Positions 24,101 through 38,251 are shown, counted from the first letter of the stretch. The stretch: 64,000 bases of DNA from Amblyornis subalaris (GCA_018881555.1 JACAXG010000071.1:1276464-1340463); one strand, 5' to 3'. The notes: a model not told the origin generated them from the letters alone. Program-made: numbers and translations.

Positions 24101-27100
24101 CTTCTCCATGTGGTGCTCAGGAGCTACAATTACAGTGCTTTTCTCAGTAGTGAATCCTCTTAGTTCCTTTTCTTAGTTCATGATAAGGAGATACAAAAAG
24201 ATATATATAATGGATTTTATTGCTCCAGCCTTCTGTCCCCTTCAGCCCCGAAGGAAGCAAATCTGCAGTATCTAAACCTGTCTGCTCTGCAGCAAGGAGA
24301 AAAACCCTCTGTTGGCATAGGATGAAAGACTGTTAGCTGGAGGTTACAACCAGGTAGGTTAAGTCACCTGAGGTGGTAACTCTGAGTCCCACATAAACCC
24401 CAAGGACTGGAGCAAAAGCCTCTTGGGCCACTCCCCAGTGAGAAGGGAGCACTGTTCTGTGTGGCATTCCAAAGACTTCGGCTCAAATGTGCTGTCTTTG
24501 CAAGTCAAATGATGGCAACTTGAACTGCTGGCTCTGCAAAGTCCAGCTAAATGCAGACGAGCAGGACTTCACACTGAAATGGGAGGGGCAGCTGCCTCAG
24601 CCTCTATCAGCTTAGATTTACAGGCCAAGCCTGGTGCTAAACTACACAATCACATATTGTCTGTGCATGTAGCGATGGCCAAAAGTAAAACCTAGGTCAG
24701 CTCTGTGATATTAGCAAAAGATCCAGTGATAAAAACTCACTATTTTTCCTGACTGTACTTGGTTCTGCTGGGTTAAAAGAGGGGTTTAAAATATAAGAAA
24801 ATCTGCCCGTGAATTTGAATATGACNGGTGATAGAAGGGGAGCAAAGCTTTCAAGTAAAGTGTCACACAGTAGACCATTAGTTTAGGGAGAAATCTGAGG
24901 ACAGCAGTGGTTGGTTCTACCCCTGCTGTCTGTAAGCAGTGGATGGATGCACAGAAGGGTCATGTATTGCTTAATCTACATGTGAGACTCTGCATGGTGT
25001 GCCTGTGTCTGATCCTGTGAGTACCTGAGGAAGGACACATGGTTTTCTTACTGCTGAGNTTGGTAGGCTCCAGTTTGTGCACAGGGAGGGAAGTTGTTCT
25101 CACCGTGCACAAACTGTGGGGCTTCACAACAGAAATGCCTAATTGCAGCTGGCATTTTGGACACTTCCAGTGCCTGTGCCAGTGGGCACTGGGCTGATGA
25201 GCGACATCGCTTCTGACACGAGCAACGTGAAAACTGCAGAGGAGACTGAAATGCTGAACTGCTGGTTCGACAATTAAGAACCTAAAAAAAATTAAGCAGT
25301 CCTAAACAGTTCAGTTCTAACTGCTAAAACACAACAAAGCAGGGAGATAGGTTTCCAATTTTGTGCACACGGGTCTCTTTCTCTTTTTCTCTTCCCCTTC
25401 CCCCTCTGCTGTCAGTGTGACCAGAGATGTGCTCTGCTCTAAGAGGGCAGCCACCAGCAGCTGGCTGAGATGCCATCGTTAATTAAAGTCTTGTTTCTCA
25501 AGTGCTGCTCAGATTCAGGAAAGGGTGAGAAATGCCACGTCTGAGAGCCACGAAAACAGAACTNTCTCTCAACCAAAATCACTAAGGCTGAGCACTTCCA
25601 GGCAGATCACACGTAATTGGCATACACAGAACAAATTCAAATCTGACTTGAAGGAACAAAACTCCACTGATAATAAAAGCTCTCGATTCAATTTAGTACC
25701 TACATGAAGAGGATAAGAAGGAGCTCTTCTTGTATTTGATACTGTTTCAGTACCTTTTTGGAAAGGTCCCTGCTCTCACATGGCTGTGTGGTATTGGGGA
25801 AGGAAAGTGGAAGTTCTTACAGAATTAAAATGCGGTTTCTTCTTAAAGTCTGGGAGAAATCAGGTGCTACCCTCTCACCTGACAGTGAGTCTGCCAAGAT
25901 GTTGTTCCTCCTACAGGTGTAGGTNTATCTAATGAATCAAGGTGGAAAAGACTTCCAGGACACTGATAAAGTGACTTTGCATCAGAGGGGGGAAGGACAG
26001 ATAGTGTGGTACCTTCAGTGTGGTATTGAATGACAGCTTTTTCTCAGGGTGATAGTCAAACCAATACTGAAATGCTGTGCTTGGGAAGCCCTTTGCTGGG
26101 TTCATTCTGCATGGCCTCTCTAAGGCTTGGCTTGTTGATGTATTAAGAAACAAAACAAAATCTTCAGAAGTAGAACAGGCAGTAACAGTTGGCACCAATT
26201 ACAAGGCACAAATTCCTACAGTAAAGTAGTTTTCCTTATCTTTATCAAGGAAAATCTATTTTCAATNCAGAGGGACAGCTTCAGAATCTCAATCCCATTC
26301 TGCTACAACAACCCAGATATCTCCTTGTCACTGAGCATGTTCAAACTCCCCAGTGTTGGCAGCTGGAGTACTTGACTGACTGTTGCTCTCCTGTACGTTT
26401 CAAGAGCTATCTTTTAGGTTGTTTCCTCTGGAATATTCCTTGTCANCACATGACAGTACATTTGCTTGTTTCTCATGTGGCTGAAGCGGGTGGTGGAACA
26501 TAAAGTTACTTCAGGATCNGGTTTCCTGGCTTTAGAAAGAAAATAAATGGTGAGTTATTAATCTGATCTGTTAAGTTTGACAGCCTATCAATAATCTACC
26601 CATTTTGGATCATACNAAGTGTCTGGGCCTTGGATGCACAGGCACCCTTGACTTTCTTGTACCAACACACTCCGAACCAGATGTGAAGTCCAGGTTTGCT
26701 TTTTCTTTCAAGAACCAAGAAATCCAATAGAATAGTTGGAGCAGGTTTCTGCTTCAGCAAGGATCCAAGCTTGTTTTGGGTCAAACAAGGAGCAGCATTA
26801 ATCCTCCACTTAATTGGAGCTCCCTTCAGGGCAGAAATTGGTAGCTATTTAATGTGATGGAGGAATGTTACACATGAGCTCAGGACAAAGCAAGGAGCGA
26901 TGTGTCCACTGAAAATTCAATGAGGCATTAATGGAGAGAATATAATTACAAGCTGAAATTTGGAGGGGATGTCAGGTTTAGCACCTCTGTACTTGCAAAG
27001 AGTGCTGCAGGATGTTTAGTAGCCCTGCTGATCTACATCATTACCTGCAATGCTGCATGGACTTGGGAGCTCTTATCATTTATTGCTCTGGAATTCTTTT

Positions 27101-30100
27101 TAAAAATCTATGGAATCTGACAAGATAATATCTTGAGGTGGCATGCAAGCTTCAACTGCACTTAACTAAATCTCAAAGAATCTATGCATCTTTACCTTTT
27201 TGCCCTTTTCTTTTTCTTGTGTTTGTTGCACAGTCAAAGGAAACAGCTTTTTATGTGAATGATGATTAATAAGCAGCCCTGCTGAAGGGTGATGTAGCTG
27301 GTGCTAAGTACAGGCTCCTTTGATAGACATTTTAAAATGTGTTCTAACATGTGAAAATGATAGGCTGTCAAGTCACCATTCAGGTGTACACCGAGATAAT
27401 AACATGCATTTGAGAAAAATGATACGCTAAAATACACATTTCTACAGTATGAAGATAAATAGTGAAATACACACTTGCGTGCCTCTATGTAAAATAAGGA
27501 GAAAAAAGAAAAAATCCATTTAGAGTGGAATTGTGCATAGTCTGGACATCTCCATTGCCTTGTGCTTGAAATACCATCTCAACTGAACGTGTCTTGTTGT
27601 ATTTGTGCTGGAATTAACGATATAAAGCATTTGCAGTGTCCCTGCTATCAAATCTACCCACAAGGTTGAAGGCATCTCAGGACAGGGCTTTCTTTAAAGG
27701 TTATGGCCATACTTTCAGTATGTGAATTTGTAGGCAGAAATAGAATGGGATCTTTCTGGAAAATAGCACAATTAATGGGAGGTTGCTAATGAAAATGAAG
27801 CAGTAGAATGTCTGGTTTGCTTGATCAGTGCCAAAACATCACCCTTCTTATTTGGAAAGAAACTTGACAAGTAGTAATTGAAGTTGTGGACTAGCAAAAG
27901 GATAGTTGCCTTTTCCTATTTTTTTNGAAATGTACTGCAGCCCAGAATCTCCTTCCCTGATTGCTACCTTGACCTCTTAAGAACAAAGTGCCCAAGCATT
28001 TGAAGTTTAACCTTAGAAACATGTAGCGAGTAACAGACATTTTCCCATTCCTGTTCATATTGCCATTTTCAAATATCTGATAAATGTCAGGTCCTCTCCC
28101 TTTATAAAACGTTTCTCTTTTTGTATCGTGGATAAACAAAACAAAACAGCAATGCCCAGAATGCCAGTGTAAACCATGAAGGCAACTTTCCTCACCTGAG
28201 CAGNTTGCCCTGGGGAGACAGGGTAGATACCCTAGGTGGAGTTGTTCCAAGCTCTTCAAACCGAGCATCAAAGCAACAACCCTCTGGCTTAGAGGTGAGA
28301 AAATGATGCCCTGAGGCACAGCTTCTGTGTCAGGCAGATAGCAAGCAATGGGCTCATAAAACAATATTTGAAGAAGGCTAAAAAAACACGAGGGAAAGGG
28401 AAGAGTTTCTTCTTAGCTGCAAAGTAAGGCTTTTCGATCACAATCTCTGACAAAGAACAGCACTATTTGGACAGTAAATCACTGTAGCCCACTGAGCAAC
28501 CTGTGCTGATAAGAGCCTGACAGGCCAGAGAAGAGGTTCAGGGTGGCTTGCAGGGAAAATCTTTCATTCCAAACACACACAGCAGACCAGCAGAGGCAGG
28601 AGGAGCAGGTACAGGCAGGCAGTCCTGAACAGGAGGGTGAAATGGGATTTCAGCTCTTTTTACAAAGGAGAGAGGAAAGCCCCTCTCTGATGCTTTTAGT
28701 TGGGAATGAAGAGGGCTGCCTTAAGATTCTTCCACCTATGTCTTCTTCCCATCAGTTCCTGGGTCTAGTGATACAACCCTAAACGATACTGAGTGTGTTC
28801 AGAGATCCCCCTTCATGCTCTGGGTGTGCAGGGGACGAGTGACTTGCCATGTTGCGCATTTCCTGTAAAACTTGAGACTTTTTGGACCTGCTCACTTTGT
28901 AGTGGCTTGAATATCACATTCTTTCCCTTCCTTTTTCCTTCCCACTCTTGCCCTTGTACATTTAGTTTTGTTCCCACAGCAAGAGGGAGTTTAATATGGT
29001 GTAATTTACACCTCTTAGAGGCAAGGAGGAGGGAGATTGAAGGAAAAGCAGGTAATTGAAGAGTATAAGCACTTCTCTCTTGATTCCTCAAACACTGTAG
29101 GTATGATATTTTACTATTCTGCAGAATTTCTGGGACATATCTGAAAGATCTGAATTCAAGAGGTGACTAGGAAAGAAAATAACAAAAAAAGGNTTAATAA
29201 ATGTTCAGGCAGATCTTTTTGTCCCTTTGCTAAGGGAAAGACAGATATGGAAGACTACAATTTGCCCTTGATACTGACCTTNGCATTATTCCACTTTAAA
29301 TATACCTGCTTTCCAGGGGCTGCCCCATAGCATTAGTGTAGAATCATCCAAACACTCATATTCCTCCTACTTTCCAGTGTTTCTCTTGTGTTCCATCCCT
29401 CTTAANTTTCAACGAGCTCAGTACAAGAGTAGGTGATGAGAGAGAGCCCCCCATGNAGTAATGTGCCCCTGAACCCTTGCTGCCAGCCCTGCAAGGGTAT
29501 ATTGTGCCAATGCAGCAGCAGAGAGGCTCAAAACGCATTGAAAAGTCTGTTTGTGGAATTTTAAGCAGTTAAGAGTTCATTGAGGCTTTCTGTGATATCT
29601 AAAGATACAAATCAGCAATACTGAGGTTTTCTCCTCTGCCTATTTGAGTTTTACCTTCCACTGGTCATAGATTCTCTCTGCAATCAACACCTTGCTGCAT
29701 CCTGTTTGTTTTGTATTTTACTGCTGGTTCAGCTAACCTGGCATTCACATTCTAAGTTGCAATTCACTTGTGAACTTCTTTGGTACAGTTGAGCGAATGG
29801 GGAAGGAGAAAACGTACATAGGTATAGAAGCACTACACTGTGNTATGAATGAGCAAAACTACATTTGGAAAGTATTAAACAGTATTTTAAAAAAGGCAAC
29901 AAAAACCTACAAATAGCTAGAGTCTGCTGTCTTCCTTGTCTCCTATGGAAAAAGGGGAATTCCGGCTGCTGCCATTAGAAATAAATCGCCAGCAGCAAGG
30001 AGGTACTAACTAGTCTGACACGGTACTTTCCCCAGGAGAAGAGTATCCTGTTAGAGCACTGAGAAACATTCTGACCTCAGGCAACTGATCTTAACAGTTC

Positions 30101-32038
30101 AGTGTCTTAAATTTAGGGAGCGAGAAGAGAACGATGATAGCACTTGCTCTTCACCGAGGCACTCGCCTCGAGAGGCCTCTCAGTCCCACTTCACATGAAC
30201 AAAGTCACTGTCCTTCTGTCAAGCACTTCCATGAAACACGGTTCCATAACTCCACTGATGGGGGCTATTCAAATTGGGTAAACCTTGTNAATCTTCTCAC
30301 TGGAGAGACAGTGTCTTGGAGCCACTATCAAATCACACAAGTGGAGTCAGATTAGATTAGATCACAGCTAAACCTATCCCAGCATCCTGTCTGTTACAAT
30401 GGTCATTAGTGGATGCAAATGGAAGGCTTGTAAGAAACACGGCAAGTCTAAAGNGATCTTGTACCAACCCAGTCCCCGCAGGAATCAGGGATGTTACAAA
30501 TAGATGACTAATGTTCTCACAACAGGCTTTCACTGGAGTGAGACCCACCTTTCCTAACTCCTGTCTCTGCCTTGAAACTGCCACCCTGCAGTCAAGATGC
30601 TTGCAGAAAAATGCAGCTGTAATGGGTTAAGATAGGAAAATTTCTCAGCAAAAATCCCCACATGTTGACAGAAATTAATGTTAAGATGACAGAAGGCTTC
30701 AGCTGAAGGGAGGGGTTAAAACAAAGTTGAGATCTTGACAAAGTCTTCATCCTTGGGACTAATAACCTGGCTTTAAAGCACTGACATAAGGCTGTTGGAT
30801 ATTTGAGGACAGAGAGATATTCTTGGTGCTCAGGTTTAGTTCTATTCCATTTTTTAAAAGAAAATATTTAGCCTAGGCACAGGAAGGACTGTAGTACACT
30901 GTTCAGGCCACTCAGAGAATCAGTTGTGGGTTCAGTTTANTTCAGACAGAAAGGGGGAATGAAACTGGGGCTTCTAAATTCTTTCTCTGTTCTAATTTGA
31001 TGGGCTGATCCAGGAGCTCACAAGCATGCGGGGTTTTCCCAACCCAGATCACATGTTTGTGAGTAGATAGCAAAATGTCCAGATAAGCTCCTTCTCTTTT
31101 CAAAGACCAGATCCAGTGAAGCTGGAAGAGGACGTGTTGAGAAATTCCTTAAATACTCACACGATGCTCTTCTATATATGGTGTCACAGAGAAAAACAAG
31201 CTTTTTAAAACAACCCAAAATTCAGGTGGGTCAGATTGTGCTGTATAGCAGAATGCTATGGCTTCACAGTCAGGTATGCAAATGAAAAGACCTAATTTTA
31301 TGTGTAGTTACCTCCCTATCAGTTTCTAGAACCGACCTGCCAATTAATCACCCAATGTGGGAGGCCCTCATTTGAGAAATGGAGTGTGATCCTAGACAAT
31401 TCCCCGACCCATGTGTGTGCTCAGGGATGTCTCTGGTTTGTATCTCAGTGTCCTCGTGAGGGAACGCATGCCCTTGCTGTCCTGTAGACCCTGAGAGGCA
31501 GGAGCAGGTACAGCCCAGTCCTCCCCAAGCCTTCCCAAGGTCAGGCTGCAGAGCCCCTGCGGCAGCCCTGACCTGTCTCCCCACGGCACAGATACTCTGC
31601 TGCTCTGACAGCCTGGCAGTTCATCACCCAGATGAAAGCTCTGATCTCCCCTGTTTGTCAGCAGAGCTGTCACAGGTGAAATTTTGCAGATTTCCAAAGG
31701 TAGGTGAGTTACAGAGTCAAATATGTCTGGGGGGCAGAGGCAGAGAGGAGGGCAGGGAATGTGCAGTTATTTAAGTTTTCAAGATGTCTTGGGCACGGTG
31801 CTTGGTGCTTCTGTCTGACTCTTGCCCATGACTCTACTGGAAGAGGCCTAAGGGACTGTTCTTGGAATTCTCCAGATTGTCAGGGACCTGCTGCTCAGCC
31901 AATGGGCTACATATGGATTTCTTAGCTCTAGGAGGGAAAGATTTAAGCCCTGTATTGAGCCATCTTCTAGACTTTCAGGCTTCCAATATTCATATTAAAG
32001 AGACCCTTCTGAGCCCCAAACTTTTACTTTGTTATACA
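24101..32038. other. Gene desert segment, single-copy sequence
   Basis: No convincing gene. A 34-base uninterrupted pyrimidine tract (25374-25407) is followed by CAG at 25413-25415, which looks like a 3' splice acceptor, but no coding frame or donor supports an exon. An 8-bp inverted repeat TTTTCCTT/AAGGAAAA (26230-26254) encloses two GATA-type TTATC/TATC words. Another pyrimidine-rich stretch lies at about 28916-28956. The 157-codon minus frame at 27891-28364 is unrecognised. Confidence 0.4.
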
Positions 32039-32083
32039 CAAAATATTATTTACTTGTCCATAAAGGACAAGTACTATATTTTG
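32039..32083. repeat. 45-nt imperfect inverted repeat (stable hairpin)
   Basis: The inner arms TACTTGTCC (32051-32059) and GGACAAGTA (32065-32073) are perfectly complementary around an ATAAA loop. The outer arms CAAAATAT (32039-32046) and ATATTTTG (32076-32083) are also perfect, separated from the inner stem by a TATT/CT internal loop. In all 17 base pairs form in 45 nt. This is shorter than a typical pre-miRNA of about 60-70 nt and the outer stem is AU-only, so a microRNA is not claimed. Confidence 0.6.
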
Positions 32084-35000
32084 AAGTAGTTAGGAATCTT
32101 TTGAGCATGGAAATTAGAATCCTGTATATCCTGCAGAGAGTCCTGATACAGGGCTTTGAATCTGGTGGTAATTCCAGTGCTGTGGTTCAGAGCTCTCCTG
32201 AGCTGTCAGAGTGCAGAACGAGACTTAATTTTCGGTGTTGAGTTGTGAATAACAACAAAGAACACCAGCTAGTCATGTTCTAGTTTTACAGGAGACACTT
32301 GGAAACAGCCACAGACAACAATCTTTTGAAGAACTCCTCAAAAAACAAGCAGCAGACATCTTTGGAAAAGCATAACTGTGACTAGGAGTGGAGGAAAGAG
32401 GTTATAGGATTATCAAGCAGGAAAACTAGTCACAGTAAAAGCTAGTGTATTAGGCAGAAGTGATCTGCCTTTATATCTCTTATGTATTCCCTACCTCTTG
32501 GTATTCCAATGAGAATTTGACAGTGCTCTACTTCCTTCATAACTGGTCAAGCATTTAGCAAACAAACAGCAAACACTGGTGAGCTTCATTAAATAATGCA
32601 TTTTCTTCCCTTTCCTGCTGGTATTCAAGTAGCTCAGTGGCATGCTGGGAGCGGAGGAAGGAGAAAAAAAGGTTTATTAAATACAAAATTGATTGTTAGT
32701 GTGAAAGCTAAGTTTACTTCATTCTGAACAGCTAATTTTGTGATAGCCTGAGGATGGAAGGAGGTNGATACTCTTTGCAGGGAAAGTCAGGAGTCAAAAT
32801 GTGCTCCTAGCANATGGAGTATTTCCATCTTCCCTGACATAGAGTACACTGCATCTACCTGTGTGACTCTAGCTGTCCTACCCTTAGCCCCTCCTCCTGG
32901 CCTCTTCAACTTCAATGATACAACACACCTTCCCTCTGAGGAAAGAAGTGGCAAAGTGATCAAAACAGATAATTTGGAAGCCTATGCTAGGTATCAGTAC
33001 AGGAACTGTCTCAAGTAACTGAGCAACAATTTCAATTTTATGAAACCATTTGGTTCTAACATATATATTACCCAAAGCTTTCCCAGGTGGACCTGTATTG
33101 GTGTGTATGTATTATTTTATAGCTTTGGCCAGTCAAGCATTGACAGTACAGGGCTCCTTTCCATGCAGTTCTGGGCTCTGACACTTATCCCAATCACCAC
33201 CTCGCTGAAAGTAAAGCAGGATATTCCCAAAGAAAACTCCAGTACACTATTCACAGCATTTATGTGGATATGATCTCTACCTTACTAATGCCATCAAAGT
33301 GTCTCAAAAGAAAATAAAGCAGAACAAAAGTGGCTCAGGTTCATATCATGTACTGCTCTGAATAATGAGGAAAAGATGATGTAAAATGTGCAACCACTTC
33401 TTTTTTTCATATTTATCTATCTATTCGGTATTTGGAATGAGCTGCCCANCTGAAATATCTCTAAATAGCAGCAGAAATGTTTGGAGATTAGGAACATTTC
33501 AGAGATGAGATTTCCCCAGTGTCCCCCATACAGGCATATGATGAATCCCCATCATCAAAATAAACACCGTTTATGTATAAAAGAATTGGCATAGACAAAT
33601 AACTTGCAGTTTACATAAGGCAAGATTCTGTCTCTTACAGGACCCTGTACCGGCTGCTACAAATGAAGGTGAAACAAAAATTGATAGGACAACTCGCCCC
33701 AAGGAGAATTCTTCCTAATTGTGAAAAGTTAGAGAGTGGCTGAAAGATGAGTTCAGACAGTACGAAAAGAAATAGACATCAAAAAAGGGACACATGCAGG
33801 GAGAGTTTTGCCGGTTACACAATGATGCATCAGCTGAGCCGGTTTTTTTCACGCAGTTTCTTGTACGATGATTTTTTACACACATAGGAGCAAACAGTAC
33901 CCTTGGTTCTGCCAGNACACCACAGAGGGCTGCGCTCTCCCCAGCACCCACGTAACCCTCGAGCTGGCTGTACAGGGAGAACACTTCCTGGAGCACTCCC
34001 GGTTTCCCAGCACAGCCCGTCGGGAGGGTCACGGTGAAGCTATGGTGCATCTGGAAGGGGTGTCTGGTTTCTGCNCCGAGCGGCAGAAGCGGGACCCCAG
34101 GGGAAGGCTCTGTCCCTGACCCCCTTTGCCCTCCCTTGTTCTGATCTTTATTGGGCCGTCTGCCTCGTAGCATCAAAGGCAAAAGCAGGCCCGTGATTTG
34201 TCCTACAACAGCTCTATAAAAAACATAATTGCCCAATAACCCTCTGTCTGCAAACCAAGCCATCTTCCTGTTTCTTCTCTCATAAAGACTATTTGACAAG
34301 CCTGTTCCATCAGCTTATAAAAACCTAGAAATAGTTGCCTTCCCTAGAAAGAAACTTTACAGAAAAACAGAAACTCATTTTCTTACATACATATGTAGTC
34401 TGTGTATACACACAAATACATGCACACGAAGATTTCCACAAGTAGAATAAACCACTTAATACAGCCAAGTACTGGCATGACAAGCAGAGGAATTATTCCT
34501 TCTTAAAATAAAGATGTAACCCCACATACTGAATTTATAGTGTCAGAAGTGTTCTGTACAAAACTGAACAAAGGTTAGGCGGGGGTTGTATTGCTAAACT
34601 AAAAAGGGAATGATCTAAAAGTAATGCAGTAGAACTATCCTGAATATCCTGGCCTTATTCTGAAGTTGCAAAAGATCAGAGACAATTTAGGATTATTATT
34701 TTCCTCTTTCTCTCTTAGAGCTTGTTTTCTCACATAATAACATTGTTGCAAGACTCACCAACAAGAATGATTCTTCAGCTTTCCTTTCAATAAATATGCA
34801 GATGTAAATTGACCAGTCACCTTCTGGTTAGTGTAGGGAGTAGCTCATTCAGGTGACATTCTGTCCTCAAGCATCCTTGAGAAAATACAGAGAAGCTTCA
34901 AATTAAATTGTTATACCTAAGCTTTAAATCTAGATCACTTTGTGCTTCAGCCACTAAAAAGTAGTTTGAAGCAATCCTTCAAATAATCTTGCTCTGATGA

Positions 35001-38000
35001 AAAGTTTTTAAAAGATCAGTTATCGAACAACTTGTCTGACTGTCACAGGTTTGATTTGAAATATTGGACGTAGATATACAATTAATTTGATTTGTGGTGC
35101 TGAGATTTACACTCCTGGCAAATGTAAGAATACTGCGTTTTAATTTACTTTCAATACAAAATAGTTGCTTTGATATGCCTGAGAACAAACGCCTTGGGAT
35201 CTGTTCCTCCCAAATGANGTCAAATAAGAATTCCTCTATTAACATTAGTGGATGAAGGATCAGGTTTTCAAAAACAAACAAAGAAAGAATTTATGATTAC
35301 TGCTATGGGCCAAATCTTGAAGTGTTTACTTTATTACACATGCAAGACTGTTGAAATCAATGAGGACAAAATGAGAATGGTGGTGCCAAAGCTAAGGGAA
35401 GGTCCTGATTTCAGATTCCACNGCTTTAAATCCATGGATGTTTCAGAATGCTCTGATTCCACACCATGTTTTTGGGACCCAGGAATTGATTTTTAGTATT
35501 TTGTGTAAGCAAAAAAAAAAATCCCCCAAGTCTCTAACAAGGGTAAAAGCAAAAGCTCTAAGTGGCCCTTGTGGATAAGGCCACTCTGAATGGATGTATA
35601 CATAGCTAGGATGTTGAATAATGCTGCAAGCTATAATTTGAAAGTTTCAAATAATATAATAATTTCATTCATGATACATAGGTTATCTCTTTGTGTGNTT
35701 TTCCTAGCTTTTTTCAGTCTTATGTAGGAATGAAATATGTCTTTTCTGTTCAGTTATCTGTGCTCTGGTTTGTATTCCCATAACTAATTGTCTCTGTGGG
35801 ACTGAATCTTGAATACAATTATCTGTTTCCAAATTTTATACAGCTGCCAGCTGCTGCTGGCTAACAGTCTGCTTCCAGCATCCACTCTTGGTTTCTTATC
35901 ATGCACTGGTTCATCTCTTCAGGGGCCTCCTGTGATTAGACAATCGAGCTGTCAAAAAAGAACCATTTTCCAAGCCTTCTCTACTTTTTCTGCATTCTTT
36001 CTGTTCATCACAAGGTCATCTTCATGTGGGACTGAGCCCTGCACATCTCCAGCAGATTCCACTGCAACATTTTAGTAGTTGCACTTCTGAAGTATCTTCT
36101 GNTGTCTCTCCAGGCTCCTTCCTTCCCTGGTGGTGAAGCAACACCTCTCTGTCTGTCTTTCCACAAATTGGGAAGAATTAATGTCCCAAGCAACTACATT
36201 CACAGTGACCTGCCTGGTGTGGACATGTGGCTCAAGGCAATCCAGCTGGCTTGTCTTATAATGTGAGATGATATAGGAGTCCTACTTGTTGTCTCAAACA
36301 CGGTTAAGGCCATTCTTAACAAGAAAAGAACTAAAGTCTTTTTCTAAAGACTTTACAAAAGAACTAAAGTCAATGTTTGCCTCTTTCTCCTCATGTTTCA
36401 AGTCTTCTTAGTGCTCCCCCTCAGTGCTCCCTCACTGCATAGTTTTTTCCCTCTTAGTTCATCCAAGCAGTCAACACAAATATTCCTGGAAAGCTATCAG
36501 CAGTAATGTACAAGCACTGAGAGAATGCTGAGCCCATCCTATGATGGTAAGATGGCATTTTTGGTGAATGAAGATTTCAGGCAGAGTTTCACGCTCAGCT
36601 CATCCAGAATAGTGGACGGATAGTGATCAGTCACATACCTCGGGCATCTCAGTCTTACTCTATGTACTGCCCAAGCTGGGAATTCCTCCTTCCTTGTATC
36701 TCCAGTAGACTTCTGTTCAATAGCCTCCTCCTCCTACCCAGTTTGTCNTGGGGACTCCCTGGTGATTTATTGTCCTCTTTGCTGAGGAAAGCTCCTGGCA
36801 GATGCCATGCCAGTCTCAGAGCTATGCCAGCACAGGTACCTCCACCTGGGGGAAGCAGAGAACCACACTGAGCTCCTTACTTTTGGAAGGTTCCTGAGTA
36901 CTCTCCTACTTCAGGTAGCTCCTAAATATGCCAGACTCCAGGCTTAAGGTTGTGCCATGTCCAATACCAGCACTGAACAACCAGAACTTGGACCAACACC
37001 CAATATGGGCAGGAGTTCTCACCTAAAAGAGACACTGGATTGGTTGGTGTTGTCCTGAGAACAATTGGCCTGGATCACCTTTGGGAAGACTGATAAACTT
37101 AGAAGTTNATGTGCACTTCTTCTATGTAAACACTGAATTCTAAATCTATTTAAACCTCATACCTTCAGTCTATCATTCTGAGGTTTCTCCCAAGGAAGAA
37201 TTGGACTCAAAGGTGGGGTTTCACCTGTAGCTTTGGGATTGATGCAATACAGGGAGGTTATAAAAAGCAAATGACATGATATTGTATAGAATCATTGCTC
37301 CTGAAGTTGGAATGTTAAACTTGTCTGGGCCACCAGGTTGTAATGCTGTATCCTCTTAATGAAGATTGTGTTATACACATTGAATGATTATTACAGTAGT
37401 AATTCCTAATTCTGTAGTATTGGAGAAGAAACTGTATAACATTTGTGAGTATAAATACTCTTAGTATGCAGTATTTATGTACTATACTGACTTCTGTGAA
37501 GAAAGCAGAAAGATGCTGGACACAGCACTTAGTATGTCAGACTGAATTTTGAGCAAAAAATAGAAATGAATGCCTGTTCTTAAAAAAATGAATCATTGTG
37601 TCAGTGAAAAAAAGTTCATGTTGAGCAGCAGGAACCTATTGTATTTACAGTCTCCTCCAAAGATGCTGGTGTAGTAAAAAAATGATAACTTGTCTTGTAA
37701 CATTAAAAAACTGAGTTGGCCATTGTGTTACTGAGATCTGTGGCCCAATGCCTTCAAGCCCAGTGTTTAAGTTCAAGCCTCCCTGCTCAGCAACTGTTCC
37801 ACAAAGTTGTTTAAAATGAAGGTCTCAATCCTGCTCAGCAAATCTGCATGGTATAAAGTTGAGCTAAACCAGAGCCTTGTTAAACAAAATAGGGCTCAGT
37901 GCTGGCTTGGCAGTTTGCTCCTGCTGTACAGAACTGAGACTCAAAGTAGAACCAGATTAAAAAAATTGTGCAAGAACAACACTTTCCTCTTGTTCCATCA

Positions 38001-38225
38001 CTCAGACTCTTAGACATGTTGAAAAATAAACAGCCAGCAACTTTTACAACAGCAGGACTTGCAGTGTGCTATTGGGAAACCCACTAATTCTTTAAAGGAG
38101 GTACCTTTGGAAATATTTTATAGACACTCATCTCCCCAGCAGGAAAGCTAGTGCTGGAAAGAGACATCTTTAACAAATAAATAATAGTTTATTAAGTCAC
38201 TTGTCTTCACAGCAGGAAATAAACT
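32084..38225. other. Gene desert segment, single-copy sequence
   Basis: No coding region recognised. The 194-codon minus frame at 33715-34299 has two N codons and no known domain; part of it (about 33900-34130) is GC-richer. Short alternating purine-pyrimidine palindromes occur at 34388-34397 and 34401-34412. A 10-bp inverted repeat with a TTCT loop is centred at 36343, flanked by direct repeats AAAAGAACTAAAGTC at 36324 and 36357. Confidence 0.4.
36324..36371. repeat. Small direct repeat enclosing a hairpin
   Basis: AAAAGAACTAAAGTC occurs at 36324-36338 and again at 36357-36371. Between and overlapping them is a perfect inverted repeat, TAAAGTCTTT / AAAGACTTTA (36332-36341 and 36346-36355), with a four-base loop. 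The arrangement could come from a local duplication or template-switch event. Confidence 0.6.
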
Positions 38226-38251
38226 GGGGGTAGGAAGGAGGGTGGGTGGGG
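38226..38251 (+). other. G-quadruplex candidate
   Basis: Runs of G5, G3, G3 and G4 are separated by a 9-base loop and two single-T loops on the + strand. Short loops between the last three runs favour folding. It lies in a stretch (38160-38530) that also holds a CTCF-like and a YY1-like motif and could be a regulatory element. Confidence 0.45.

Noticed and set aside
32039..32083. MicroRNA precursor
   Set aside because: The hairpin is too short and its outer stem is AU-only; without small-RNA reads it should not be called a microRNA.
33715..34299. Minus-strand frame of 194 codons
   Set aside because: Two N codons, no recognisable domain, low-complexity C-terminal part rich in Phe, Ser and Cys. 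Part of it is simply GC-richer DNA.
37265..37345. Further CR1 fragment (TATAGAATCATTG and GAAGTTGGAA words)
   Set aside because: Only two short words match and the following text does not continue along the CR1 consensus.
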